Assembly: GCF_029227915.1 (NCBI RefSeq)
Contig: NC_079883.1
Location: 12,152,001 to 12,216,000, forward strand
Reading direction: 5' to 3'
DNA length: 64,000 nt
Source of the DNA: Hydractinia symbiolongicarpus
Lineage: Eukaryota > Cnidaria > Hydrozoa > Anthoathecata > Hydractiniidae
Both the position numbers and the translations under genes were made by a program. The stretch's first letter is position 1. Each line of letters opens with the position of its first letter. The notes under the pieces were generated by a model. That model was not told the DNA's origin and ran no database searches. It was given only the letters and a program-made list of their open reading frames with translations. Of the stretch, positions 50,406 through 63,529 are shown in pieces.

Positions 50406-50909
50406 TCATTTTCATTTGTTGTTTTTTCATTTCAATGGCGCTGTGATATATTTCTTGTTATAACAATTAAGGAACGTGGCGGTTGTTGAAAGTGTTTCCT
50501 ATGACATTTTCCTACGACATTTTCAGGTGATAGTACGAGAAAAAAGAGCTTTCAAATGCATACAAACTCGATCTATTGCCGATCATCCAATAACCCTGAC
50601 GGAATGGCAAATAAAATAAAATTCCGCCGCCTTCCGAGGACTTATATCGCAATCACGTTTCGTAACAGCCAAGCGAGATTTTACCTTAGCGTTTAAGTCA
50701 CCACCGACATTTGGCCGCGCAACTATTCTAAGCTCGTTCATTTTGACTTAAGGAGGGGGCGAGCGCGGACGCAGGCCCCCACTACCAGAAATTGTAAGGT
50801 CGAGTTACTGACGTTTGCAGTAACCGCAGAGGTCAGTAACTCTAAGAAATTAAATAAAAAAATTTGATCACAACGTCAAAATAAATTGCACGTATTTGCC
50901 CCTACTAAT

Positions 50910-51029
50910 GCCACGGCCATACCACGATGAACACACCCGTTCTCGTCTGATCACGGAAGTTAAGCATCGTCGGGCCGGGATAGTACTTGGATGGGGGACC
51001 GCCTGGGAACTCCCGGTGTCGTAGGCTTT
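50910..51029 (+). rRNA. 5S rRNA, copy 70
   Basis: TCT (2-4) replaced by CC, so 120 nt; the 5' strand of helix I is shortened. Confidence 0.93.
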
Positions 51030-51533
51030 TCATTTTCATTTGTTGCCTTTTCATTTCAATGGCGCTGTGATATATTTCTTGTTATAACAATTAAGGAACG
51101 TGGCGGTTGTTGAAAGTGTTTCCTATGACATTTTCCTACGACATTTTCAGGTGATAGTACGAGAAAAAAGAGCTTTCAAATGCACACAAACTCGATCTAT
51201 TGCCGATCATCCAATAACCCTGACGGAATGGCAAATAAAATAAAATTCCGCCGCCTTCCGAGGACTTATATCGCAATCACGTTTCTTAACAGCCAAGCGA
51301 GGTTTTACCTTAGCGTTTAAGTCACCACCGACATTTGGCCGCGCAACTATTCCAAGCTCATTCATTTTGACTTAAGGAGGGGGCGAGCGCGGACACAGGC
51401 CCCCACTACCAGAAAATGTACGGTCGAGTTACTGACGTTTGCAGTAATCGCAGAGGTCAGTAACTCAAAGAAATTAAATAAAAAAATTTGATCACAACGT
51501 CAAAATAAATTGCACGTATTTGCCCCTACTAAT

Positions 51534-51654
51534 GTCTACGGCCATACCACGATGAACACACCCGTTCTCGTCTGATCACGGAAGTTAAGCATCATCGGGC
51601 CGGGATAGTACTTGGATGGGGGACCGCCTGGGAACTCCCGGTGTCGTAGGCTTT
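51534..51654 (+). rRNA. 5S rRNA, copy 71
   Basis: G61A. Confidence 0.96.
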
Positions 51655-52158
51655 TCATTTTCATTTGTTGCCTTTTCATTTCAATGGCGCTGTGATATAT
51701 TTCTTGTTATAACAATTAAGGAACGTGGCGGTTGTTGAAAGTGTTTCCTATGACATTTTCCTACGACATTTTCAGGTGATAGTACGAGAAAAAAGAGCTT
51801 TCAAATGCATACAAACTCGATCTATTGCCGATCATCCAATAACCCTGACGGAATGGCAAATAAAATAAAATTCCGCCGCCTTCCGAGGACTTATATCGCA
51901 ATCACGTTTCGTAACAGCCAAGCGAGGTTTTACCTTAGCGTTTAAGTCACCACCGACATTTGGCCGCGCAACTATTCTAAGCTCATTCATTTTGACTTAA
52001 GGAGGGGGCGAGCGTGGACGCAGGCCCCCACTACCAGAAATTGTACGGTCGAGTTACTGACGTTTGCAGTAATCGCAGAGGTCAGTAACTCAAAGAAATT
52101 AAATAAAAAAATTTGATCACAACGTCAAAATAAATTGCACGTATTTGCCCCTACTAAT

Positions 52159-52279
52159 GTCTACGGCCATACCACGATGAACACACCCGTTCTCGTCTGA
52201 TAACGGAATTTAAGCATCGTCGGGCCGGGATAGTACTTGGATGGGGGACCGCCTGGGAACTCCCGGTGTCGTAGGCTTT
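52159..52279 (+). rRNA. 5S rRNA, copy 72
   Basis: C44A and G51T. Confidence 0.95.
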
Positions 52280-52783
52280 TCATTTTCATTTGTTGCCTTT
52301 TCATTTCAATGGCGCTGTGATATATTTCTTGTTATAACAATTAAGGAACGTGGCGGTTGTTGAAAGTGTTTCCTATGACATTTTCCTACGACATTTTCAG
52401 GTGATAGTACGAGAAAAAAGAGCTTTCAAATGCATACAAACTCGATCTATTGCCGATCATCCAATAACCCTGACGGAATGGCAAATAAAGTAAAATTCCG
52501 CCGCCTTCCGAGGACTTATATCGCAATTACGTTTCGTAACAGCCAAGCGAGGTTTTACCTTAGCGTTTAAGTCACCGCCGACATTTGGCCGCACAACTAT
52601 TCTAAGCTCATTCATTTTGACTTAAGGAGGGGGCGAGCGCGGACGCAGGCCCCCACTACCAGAAATTGTACGGTCGAGTTACTGACGTTTGCAGTAATCG
52701 CAGAGGTCAGTAACTCAAAGAAACTAAATAAAAAAATTTGATCACAACGTCAAAATAAATTGCACGTATTTGCCCTTACTAAT

Positions 52784-52904
52784 GTCTACGGCCATACCAC
52801 GATGAACACACCTGTTCTCGTCTGATCACGGAAGTTAAGCATCGTCGGGCCGGGATAGTACTTGGATGGGGGACCGCCTGGGAACTCCCGGTGTCGTAGG
52901 CTTT
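52784..52904 (+). rRNA. 5S rRNA, copy 73
   Basis: C30T, shared with copy 79. Confidence 0.96.
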
Positions 52905-53408
52905 TCATTTTCATTTGTTGCCTTTTCATTTCAATGGCGCTGTGATATATTTCTTGTTATAACAATTAAGGAACGTGGCGGTTGTTGAAAGTGTTTCCTA
53001 TGACATTTTCCTACGACATTTTCAGGTGATAGTACGAGAAAAAAGAGCTTTCAAATGCATACAAACTCGATCTATTGCCGATCATCCAATAACCCTGACG
53101 GAATGGCAAATAAAATAAAATTCCGCCGCCTTCCGAGGACATATATCGCAATCACGTTTCGTAACAGCCAAGCGAGGTTTTACCTTAGCGTTTAAGTCAC
53201 CACCGACATTTGGCCGCGCAACTATTCTAAGCTCATTCCTTTTGACTTAAGGAGGGGGCGAGCGCGGACGCAGGCCCCCACTACCAGAAATTGTACGGTC
53301 GAGTTACTGACGTTTGCAGTAATCGCAGAGGTCAGTAACTCAAAGAAATTAAATAAAAAAATTTGATCACAACGTCAAAATAAATTGCACGTATTTGCGC
53401 CTACTAAT

Positions 53409-53529
53409 GTTTACGGCCATACCACGATGAACACACCCGTTCTCGTCTGATCACGGAAGTTAAGCATCGTCGGGCCGGGATAGTACTTGGATGGGGGACC
53501 GCCTGGGAAATCCCGGTGTCGTAGGCTTT
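53409..53529 (+). rRNA. 5S rRNA, copy 74
   Basis: C3T and C102A; the second is shared with copy 81. Confidence 0.95.
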
Positions 53530-54033
53530 TCATTTTCATTTGTTGCCTTTTCATTTCAATGGCGCTGTGATATATTTCTTGTAATAACAATTAAGGAACG
53601 TGGCGGTTGTTGAAAGTGTTTCCTTAGACATTTTCCTACGACATTTTCAGGTGATAGTACGAGAAAAAAGAGCTTTCAAATGCATACAAACTCGATCTAT
53701 TGCCGATCATCCAATAACCCTGACGGAATGACAAATAAAATAAAATTCCGCCGCCTTCCGAGGACTTATATCTCAATCACGTTTCGTAACAGCCAAGCAA
53801 GGTTTTACCTTAGCGTTTAAGTCACCACCGACATTTGGCCGCGCAACTATTCTAAGCTCATTCATTTTGACTTAAGGAGGGGGCGAGCGCGGACGCCGGC
53901 CCCCATTACCAGAAATTGTACGGTCGAGTTACTGACGTTTGCAATAATTGCAGAGGTCAGTAACTCAAAGAAATTAAATAAAAAAATTTGATCACAACGT
54001 CAAAATAAATTGCACGTATTTGCCCCTACTAAT

Positions 54034-54154
54034 GTCTACGGCCATACCACGATGAACACACCCGTTCTCGTCTGATCACGGAAGTTAAGCATCGTCGGGC
54101 CGGGATAGTACTTGGATGGGAGACCGCCTGGGAACTCCCGGTGTCGTACGCTTT
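54034..54154 (+). rRNA. 5S rRNA, copy 75
   Basis: G88A and G116C, a linked pair also in copies 76, 80, 82, 83 and 84. Confidence 0.95.
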
Positions 54155-54658
54155 TCACTTTCATTTGTTGCCTTTTCATTTCAATGGCGCTGTGATATAT
54201 TTCTTGTTATAACAATTAAGGAATGTGGCGGTTGTTGAAAGTGTTTCCTATGACATTTTCCTACGACATTTTCAGGTGATAGTACGAGAAAAAAGAGCTT
54301 TCAAATGCATACAAACTCGATCTATTGCCGATCATCCAATAAACCTGACGAAATGGCAAGTAAAATAAAATTCCGCCGCCTTCCGAGGACTTATATCGCA
54401 ATCACGTTTCGTAACACCCAAGCGAGGTTTTACCTTGGCGTTTAAGTCACCACCGACATTTGGCCGCGCAACTATTTTAAGCTCATTCATATTGACTTAA
54501 GGAGGGGGCGAGCGCGGACGCAGGCCCCCACTACCAGAAATTGTACGGTCGAGTTACTGACGTTTTCAGTAATCGCAGAGGTCAGTAACTCAAAGAAATT
54601 AAATAAAAAAATTTGATCACAACGTCAAAATAAATTGCACGTATTTGCCCCTACTAAT

Positions 54659-54779
54659 GTCTACGGCCATACCACGATGAACACACCCGTTCTCGTCTGA
54701 TCACGGAAGTTAAGCATCGTCGGGCCGGGATAGTACTTGGATGGGAGACCGCCTGGGAACTCCCGGTGTCGTACGCTTT
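54659..54779 (+). rRNA. 5S rRNA, copy 76
   Basis: G88A, G116C. Confidence 0.95.
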
Positions 54780-55283
54780 TCATTTTCATTTGTTGCCTTT
54801 TCATTTCAATGGCGCTGTGATATATTTCTTGTTATAACAATTAAGGAACGTGGCGGTTGTTGAAAGTGTTTCCTATGACATTTTCCTACGACATATTCAG
54901 GTGATAGTACGAGAAAAAAGAGCTTTCAAATGCATACAAACTCGATCTATTGCCGATCATCCAATAAACCTGACGGAATGGCAAATAAAATAAAATTCCG
55001 CCGCCTTCCGAGGACTTATATCGCAATCACGTTTCGTAACAGCCAAGCGAGGTTTTACCTTAGCGTTTAAGTCACCACCGACATTTGGCCGCGCAACTAT
55101 TCTAAGCTCATTCATTTTGACTTAAGGAGGGGGCGAGCGCGGACGCAGGCCCCCACTACCAGAAATTGTACGGTCGAGTTACTGACGTTTGCAGTAATCG
55201 CAGAGGTCAGTAACTCGAAGAAATTAAATAAAAAAATTTAATCACAACGTCAAAATAAATTGCACGTATTTGCCGCTACTAAT

Positions 55284-55404
55284 GTCTACGGCCATACCAC
55301 GATGAACACACCCGTTCTCGTCTGATCACGGAAGTTAAGCATCATCGGGCCGGGATAGTACTTGGATGGGGGACCGCCTGGGAACTCCCGGTGTCGTAGG
55401 CTTT
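55284..55404 (+). rRNA. 5S rRNA, copy 77
   Basis: G61A, as in copy 71. Confidence 0.96.
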
Positions 55405-55908
55405 TCATTTTCATTTGTTGCCTTTTCATTTCAATGGCGCTGTGATATATTTCTTGTTATAACAATTAAGGAACGTGGCGGTTGTTGAAAGTGTTTCCTA
55501 TGACATTTTCCTACGACATTTTCAGGTGATAGTACGAGAAAAAAGAGCTTTCAAATGCATACAAACTCGATCTATTGCCGATCATCCAATAACCCTGACG
55601 GAATGGCAAATAAAATAAAATTCCGCCGCCTTCCGAGGACTTATATCGCAATCACGTTTCGTAACAGCCAAGCGAGGTTTTACCTTAGCGTTTAAGTCAC
55701 CACCGACATTTGGCCGCGCAACTATTCTAAGCTCATTCATTTTGACTTAAGGAGGGGGCGAGCGCGGACGCAGGCCCCCACTACCAGAAATTGTACGGTC
55801 GAGTTACTGACGTTTGCAGTAATCGCAGAGGTCAGTAACTCAAAGAAATTAAATAAAAAACTTTGATCACAACGTCAAAATAAATTGCACGTATTTGCCC
55901 CTACTAAT

Positions 55909-56029
55909 GTCTACGGCCATACCACGATGAACACACCCGTTCTCGTCTGATCACGGAAGTTAAGCATCGTCGGGCCGGGATAGTACTTGGATGGGGGACC
56001 GCCTGGGAACTCCCGGTGTCGTAGGCTTT
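55909..56029 (+). rRNA. 5S rRNA, copy 78
   Basis: Consensus gene; spacer matches unit 72 (AAATAAAGT, CACCGCCGAC, CCGCACAAC). Confidence 0.97.
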
Positions 56030-56533
56030 TCATTTTCATTTGTTGCCTTTTCATTTCAATGGCGCTGTGATATATTTCTTGTTATAACAATTAAGGAACG
56101 TGGCGGTTGTTGAAAGTGTTTCCTATGACATTTTCCTACGACATTTTCAGGTGATAGTACGAGAAAAAAGAGCTTTCAAATGCATACAAACTCGATCTAT
56201 TGCCGATCATCCAATAACCCTGACGGAATGGCAAATAAAGTAAAATTCCGCTGCCTTCCGAGGACTTATATCGCAATTACGTTTCGTAACAGCCAAGCGA
56301 GGTTTTACCTTAGCGTTTAAGTCACCGCCGACATTTGGCCGCACAACTATTCTAAGCTCATTCATTTTGACTTAAGGAGGGGGCGAGCGCGGACGCAGGC
56401 CCCCACTACCAGAAATTGTACGGTCGAGTTACTGACGTTTGCAGTAATCGCAGAGGTCAGTAACTCAAAGAAACTAAATAAAAAAATTTGATCACAACGT
56501 CAAAATAAATTGCACGTATTTGCCCCTACTAAT

Positions 56534-56654
56534 GTCTACGGCCATACCACGATGAACACACCTGTTCTCGTCTGATCACGGAAGTTAAGCATCGTCGGGC
56601 CGGGATAGTACTTGGATGGGGGACCGCCTGGGAACTCCCGGTGTCGTAGGCTTT
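56534..56654 (+). rRNA. 5S rRNA, copy 79
   Basis: C30T; spacer shares CATTCCTTTTGAC with unit 73. Confidence 0.96.
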
Positions 56655-57158
56655 TCATTTTCATTTGTTGCCTTTTCATTTCAATGGCGCTGTGATATAT
56701 TTCTTGTTATAACAATTAAGGAACGTGGCGGTTGTTGAAAGTGTTTCCTATGACATTTTCCTACGACATTTTCAGGTGATAGTACGAGAAAAAAGAGCTT
56801 TCAAATGCATACAAACTCGATCTATTGCCGATCATCCAATAACCCTGACGGAATGGCAAATAAAATAAAATTCCGCCGCCTTCCGAGGACTTATATCGCA
56901 ATCACGTTTCGTAACAGCCAAGCGAGGTTTTACCTTAGCGTTTAAGTCACCACCGACATTTGGCCGCGCAACTATTCTAAGCTCATTCCTTTTGACTTAA
57001 GGAGGGGGCGAGCGCGGACGCAGGCCCCCACTACCAGAAATTGTACGGTCGAGTTACTGACGTTTGCAGTAATCGCAGAGGTCAGTAACTCAAAGAAATT
57101 AAATAAAAAAATTTGATCACAACGTCAAAATAAATTGCACGTATTTGCCCCTACTAAT

Positions 57159-57279
57159 GTCTACGGCCATACCACGATGAACACACCCGTTCTCGTCTGA
57201 TCACGGAAGTTAAGCATCGTCGGGCCGGGATAGTACTTGGATGGGAGACCGCCTGGGAACTCCCGGTGTCGTACGCTTT
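57159..57279 (+). rRNA. 5S rRNA, copy 80 (hybrid unit)
   Basis: G88A, G116C with a CACTTTC flank as in copy 82, but the second part of its spacer is of unit 81 type. Confidence 0.95.
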
Positions 57280-57783
57280 TCACTTTCATTTGTTGCCTTT
57301 TCATTTCAATGGCGCTGTGATATATTTCTTGTTATAACAATTAAGGAACGTGGCGGTTGTTGAAAGTGTTACCTATGACATTTTCCTACGACATTTTCAG
57401 GTGATAGTACGAGAAAAAAGAGCTTTCAAATGCATACAAACTCGATCTATTGCCGATCATCCAATAACCCTGACGGAATGACAAATAAAATAAAATTCCG
57501 CCGCCTTCCGAGGACTTATATCGCAATCACGTTTCGTAACAGCCAAGCAAGGTTTTACCTTAGCGTTTAAGTCACTACCGACATTTGGCCGCGCAACTAT
57601 TCTAAGCTCATTCATTTTGACTTAAGGAGGGGGCGAGCGCAGACGCCGGCCCCCATTACCAGAAATTGTACGGTCGAGTTACTGACGTTTGCAGTAATTG
57701 CAGAGGTCAGTAACTCAAAGAAATTAAATAAAAAAATTTGATCACAACGTCAAAATAAATTGCACGTATTTGCCCCTACTAAT

Positions 57784-57904
57784 GTCTACGGCCATACCAC
57801 GATGAACACACCCGTTCTCCTCTGATCACGGAAGTTAAGCATCGTCGGGCCGGGATAGTACTTGGATGGGGGACCGCCTGGGAAATCCCGGTGTCGTAGG
57901 CTTT
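57784..57904 (+). rRNA. 5S rRNA, copy 81
   Basis: G37C and C102A. Confidence 0.95.
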
Positions 57905-58408
57905 TCATTTTCATTTGTTGCCTTTTCATTTCAATGGCGCTGTGATATATTTCTTGTAATAACAATTAAGGAACGTGGCGGTTGTTGAAAGTGTTTCCTT
58001 AGACATTTTCCTACGACATTTTCAGGTGATAGTACGAGAAAAAAGAGCTTTCAAATGCATACAAACTCGATCTATTGCCGATCATCCAATAACCCTGACG
58101 GAATGACAAATAAAATAAAATTCCGCCGCCTTCCGAGGACTTATATCGCAATCACGTTTCGTAACAGCCAAGCAAGGTTTTACCTTAGCGTTTAAGTCAC
58201 CACCGACATTTGGCCGCGCAACTATTCTAAGCTCATTCATTTTGACTTAAGGAGGGGGCGAGCGCGGACGCCGGCCCCCATTACCAGAAATTGTACGGTC
58301 GAGTTACTGACGTTTGCAGTAATTGCAGAGGTCAGTAACTTAAAGAAATTAAATAAAAAAATTTGATCACAACGTCAAAATAAATTGCACGTATTTGCCC
58401 CTACTAAT

Positions 58409-58529
58409 GTCTACGGCCATACCACGATGAACACACCCGTTCTCGTCTGATCACGGAAGTTAAGCATCGTCGGGCCGGGATAGTACTTGGATGGGAGACC
58501 GCCTGGGAACTCCCGGTGTCGTACGCTTT
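58409..58529 (+). rRNA. 5S rRNA, copy 82
   Basis: G88A, G116C; counterpart of copy 75. Confidence 0.95.
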
Positions 58530-59033
58530 TCACTTTCATTTGTTGCCTTTTCATTTCAATGGCGCTGTGATATATTTCTTGTTATAACAATTAAGGAACG
58601 TGGCGGTTGTTGAAAGTGTTTCCTATGACATTTTCCTACGACATTTTCAGGTGATAGTACGAGAAAAAAGAGCTTTCAAATGCATACAAACTCGATCTAT
58701 TGCCGATCATCCAATAAACCTGACGAAATGGCAAATAAAATAAAATTCCGCCGCCTTCCGAGGACTTATATCGCAATCACGTTTCGTAACACCCAAGCGA
58801 GGTTTTACCTTGGCGTTTAAGTCACCACCGACATTTGGCCGCGCAACTATTCTAAGCTCATTCATATTGACTTAAGGAGGGGGCGAGCGCGGACGCAGGC
58901 CCCCACTACCAGTAATTGTACGGTCGAGTTACTGACGTTTGCAGTAATCGCAGAGGTCAGTAACTCAAAGAAATTAAATAAAAAAATTTGATCACAACGT
59001 CAAAATAAATTGCACGTATTTGCCCCTACTAAT

Positions 59034-59154
59034 GTCTACGGCCATACCACGATGAACACACCCGTTCTCGTCTGATCACGGAAGTTAAGCATCGTCGGGC
59101 CGGGATAGTACTTGGATGGGAGACCGCCTGGGAACTCCCGGTGTCGTACGCTTT
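59034..59154 (+). rRNA. 5S rRNA, copy 83
   Basis: G88A, G116C; counterpart of copy 76. Confidence 0.95.
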
Positions 59155-59658
59155 TCATTTTCATTTGTTGCCTTTTCATTTCAATGGCGCTGTGATATAT
59201 TTCTTGTTATAACAATTAAGGAACGTGGCGGTTGTTGAAAGTGTTTCCTATGACATTTTCCTACGACATATTCAGGTGATAGTACGAGAAAAAAGAGCTT
59301 TCAAATGCATACAAACTCGATCTATTGCCGATCATCCAATAAACCTGACGGAATGGCAAATAAAATAAAATTCCGCCGCCTTCCGAGGACTTATATCGCA
59401 ATCACGTTTCGTAACAGCCAAGCGAGGTTTTACCTTAGCGTTTAAGTCACCACCGACATTTGGCCGCGCAACTATTCTAAGCTCATTCATTTTGACTTAA
59501 GGAGGGGGCGAGCGCGGACGCAGGCCCCCACTACCAGAAATTGTACGGTCGAGTTACTGACGTTTGCAGTAATCGCAGAGGTCAGTAACTCGAAGAAATT
59601 AAATAAAAAAATTTGATCACAACGTCAAAATAAATTGCACGTATTTGCCGCTACTAAT

Positions 59659-59779
59659 GTCTACCTCCATACCACGATGAACACACCCGTTCTCGTCTGA
59701 TCACGGAAGTTAAGCATCGTCGGGCCGGGATAGTACTTGGATGGGAGACCGCCTGGGAACTCCCGGTGTCGTACGCTTT
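59659..59779 (+). rRNA. 5S rRNA, copy 84
   Basis: G7C, G8T, G88A, G116C: three helix I positions altered; likely non-functional. Confidence 0.92.
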
Positions 59780-60283
59780 TCATTTTCATTTGTTGCCTTT
59801 TCATTTCAATGGCGCTGTGATATATTTCTTGTTATAACAATTAAGGAACGTGGCGGTTGTTGAAAGTGTTTCCTATGACATTTTCCTACGACATTTTCAA
59901 GTGATAGTACGAGAAAAAAGAGCTTTCAAATGCATACAAACTCGATCTATTGCCGATCATCCAATAAACCTGACGGAATGGCAAATAAAATAAAATTCCG
60001 CCGCCTTCCGAGGACTTATATCGCAATCACGTTTCGTAACAGCCAAGCGAGGTTTTACCTTAGCGTTTAAGTCACCACCGACATTTGGCCGCGCAACTAT
60101 TCTAAGCTCATTCATTTTGACTTAAGGAGGGGGCGAGCGCGGACGCAGGCCCCCACTACCAGAAATTGTACGGTCGAGTTACTGACGTTTGCAGTAATCG
60201 CAGAGGTCAGTAACTCGAAGAAATTAAATAAAAAAATTTGATCACAACGTCAAAATAAATTGCACGTATTTGCCGCTACTAAT

Positions 60284-60404
60284 GTCTACCTCCATACCAC
60301 GATGAACACACCCGTTCTCGTCTGATCACGGAAGTTAAGCATCGTCGGGCCGGGATAGTACTTGGATGGGGAACCGCCTGGGAACTCCCGGTGTCGTAGG
60401 CTTT
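60284..60404 (+). rRNA. 5S rRNA, copy 85
   Basis: G7C, G8T and G89A. Confidence 0.93.
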
Positions 60405-60908
60405 TCATTTTCATTTGTTGCCTTTTCATTTCAATGGCGCTGTGATATATTTCTTGTTATAACAATTAAGGAACGTGGCGGTTGTTGAAAGTGTTTTCTA
60501 TGACATTTTCCTACGACATTTGCAGGTGATAGTACGAGAAAAAAGAGCTTTCAAATGCATACAAACTCGATGTATTGCCGATCATCCAATAACCCTGACG
60601 GAATGGCAAATAAAATAAAATTCCGCCGCCTTCCGAGAACTTATATCGCAATCACGTTTCGTAACAGCCAAGCGAGGTTTTCCCTTAGCGTTTAAGTCAC
60701 CACCGACATTTGGCCGCGCAACTATTCTAAGCTCATTCATTTTGACTTAAGGAGGGGGCGAGCGCAGACGCAGGCCCCCACTACCATAAATTGTACGGTC
60801 GAGTTACTGACGTTTGCAGTAATCGCAGAGGTCAGTAACTCAAAGAAATTAAATAAAAAAATTTGATCACAACGTCAAAATAAATTGCACGTATTTGCCC
60901 CTACTAAT

Positions 60909-61029
60909 GTCTACGGCCATACCACGATGAACACACCCGTTCTCGTCTGATCACGGAAGTTAAGCATCGTCGGGCCGGGATAGTACTTGGATGGGGGACC
61001 GCCTGGGAACTCCCGGTGTCGTAGGCTTT
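60909..61029 (+). rRNA. 5S rRNA, copy 86
   Basis: Consensus. Confidence 0.97.
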
Positions 61030-61533
61030 TCATTTTCATTTGTTGCCTTTTCATTTCAATGGCCCTGTGATATATTTCTTGTTATAACAATTAAGGAACG
61101 TGGCGGTTGTTGAAAGTGTTTCCTATGACATTTTCCTACGACATTTTCAGGTGATAGTACGAGAAAAAAGAGCTTTCAAATGCATACAAACTCGATCTAT
61201 TGCCGATCATCCAATAACCCTGACGGAATGGCAAATAAAATAAATTTCCGCCGCCTTCCGAGGACTTATATCGCAATCACGTTTCGTAACAGCCAAGCGA
61301 GGTTTTACCTTAGCGTTTAAGTCACCACCGACATTTGGCCGCGCAACTATTCTAAGCTCATTCATTTTGACTTAAGGAGGGGGCGAGCGCGGACGCAGGC
61401 CCCCACTACCAGAAATTGTACGGTCGAGTTACTGACGTTTGCAGTAATCGCAGAGGTCAGTAACTCAAAGAAATTAAATAAAAAAATTTGATCACAACGT
61501 CAAAATAAATTGCACGTATTTGCCCCTACTAAT

Positions 61534-61654
61534 GTCTACGGCCATACCACGATGAACACACCCGTTCTCGTCTGATCACGGAAGTTAAGCGTCGTCGGGC
61601 CGGGATAGTACTTGGATGGGGAACCGCCTGGGAACTCCCGGTGTCGCAGGCTTT
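61534..61654 (+). rRNA. 5S rRNA, copy 87
   Basis: A58G, G89A and T114C. Confidence 0.95.
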
Positions 61655-62158
61655 TCATTTTCATTTGTTGCGTTTTCATTTCAATGGCGCTGTGATATAT
61701 TTCTTGTCATAACAATTAAGGAACGTGGCGGTTGTTGAAAGTGTTTCCTATGACATTTTCCTACGACATTTTCAGGTGATAGTACGAAAAAAAAGAGCTT
61801 TCAAATGCATACAAACTCGATCTATTCCCGATCATCCAATAACCCTGACGGAATGGCAAATAAAATAAAATTCCGCCGCCTTCCGAGGACTTATATCGCA
61901 ATCACGTTTCGTAACAGCCAAGCGAGGTTTTCCCTTAGCGTTTAAGTCACCACCGACATTTGGCCGCGCAACTATTCTAAGCTCATTCATTTTGACTTAA
62001 GGAGGGGGCGAGCGCGGACGCAGGTCCCCACTACCAGAAATTGTACCGTCGAGTTACTGACGTTTGCAGTAATCGCAGAGGTCAGTAACTCAAAGAAATT
62101 AAATAAAAAAATTTGATCACAACGTCAAAATAAATTGCACGTATTTGCCCCTACTAAT

Positions 62159-62279
62159 GTCTACGGCCATACCACGATGAACACACCCGTTCTCGTCTGA
62201 TCACGGAAGTTAAGCATCGTCGGGCCGGGATAGTACTTGGATGGGGGACCGCCTGGGAACTCCCGGTGTCGTAGGCTTT
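62159..62279 (+). rRNA. 5S rRNA, copy 88
   Basis: Consensus. Confidence 0.97.
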
Positions 62280-62783
62280 TCATTTTCATTTGTTGCCTTT
62301 TCATTTCAATGGCGCTGTGATATATTTCTTGTTATAATAATTAAGGAACGTGGCGGTTGTTGAAAGTGTTTCCTATGACATATTCCTACGACATTTTCAG
62401 GTGATAGTACGAGAAAAAAGAGCTTTCAAATGCATACAAACTCGATGTATTGCCGATCATCCAATAACCCTGACGGAATGGCAAATAAAATAAATTTCCG
62501 CCGCCTTCCGAGGACTTATATCGCAATCACGTTTCGTAACAGCCAAGCGAGGTTTTACCTTAGCGTTTAAGTCACCACCAACATTTCGCCGCGCAACTAT
62601 TCTAAGCTCATTCATTTTGACTTAAGGAGGGGGCCAGCGCGGACGCAGGCCCCCACTACCAGAAATTGTACGGTCGAGTTACTGACGTTTGCAGTAATCG
62701 CAGAGGTCAGTAACTCAAAGAAATTAAATAAAAAAATTTGATCACAACGTCAAAATAAATTGCACGTATTTGCCCCTACTAAT

Positions 62784-62904
62784 GTCTACGGCCATACCAC
62801 GATGAACACACCCGTTCTCGTCTGATCACGGAAGTTAGGCGTCGTCGGGCCGGGATAGTACTTGGATGGGGAACCGCCTGGGAACTCCCGGTGTCGTAGG
62901 CCTT
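62784..62904 (+). rRNA. 5S rRNA, copy 89
   Basis: A55G, A58G, G89A and T119C; the last reduces the first T-run to three. Confidence 0.94.
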
Positions 62905-63408
62905 TCATTTTCATTTGTTGCGTTTTCATTTCAATGGCGCTGTGATATATTTCTTGTCATAACAATTAAGGAACGTGGTGGTTGTTGAAAGTGTTTCCTA
63001 TGACATTTTCCTACGACATTTTCAGGTGATAGTACGAGAAAAAAGAGCTTTCAAATGCATACAAACTCGATCTATTGCCGATCATCCAATAACCCTGACG
63101 GAATGGCAAATAAAATAAAATTCCGCCGCCTTCCGAGGACTTATATCGCAATCACGTTTCGTAACAGCCAAGCGAGGTTTTCCCTTAGCGTTTAAGTCAC
63201 CACCGACATTTGGCCGCGCAACTATTCTAAGCTCATTCATTTTGACTTAAGGAGGGGACGAGCGCGGACGCAGGTCCCCACTACCAGAAATTGTACGGTC
63301 GAGTTACTGACGTTTGCAGTAATCGCAGAGGTCAGTAACTCAAAGAAATTAAATAAAAAAATTTGATAACAACGTCAAAATAAATTGCACGTATTTGCCC
63401 CTACTAAT

Positions 63409-63529
63409 GTCTACGGCCATACCACGATGAACACACCCGTTCTCGTCTGATCACGGAAGTTAAGCATCGTCGGGCCGGGATAGTACTTGGATGGGGGACC
63501 GCCTGGGAACTCCCGGTGTCGTAGGCTTT
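63409..63529 (+). rRNA. 5S rRNA, copy 90
   Basis: Consensus; last complete copy, followed by spacer to the window end. Confidence 0.97.
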
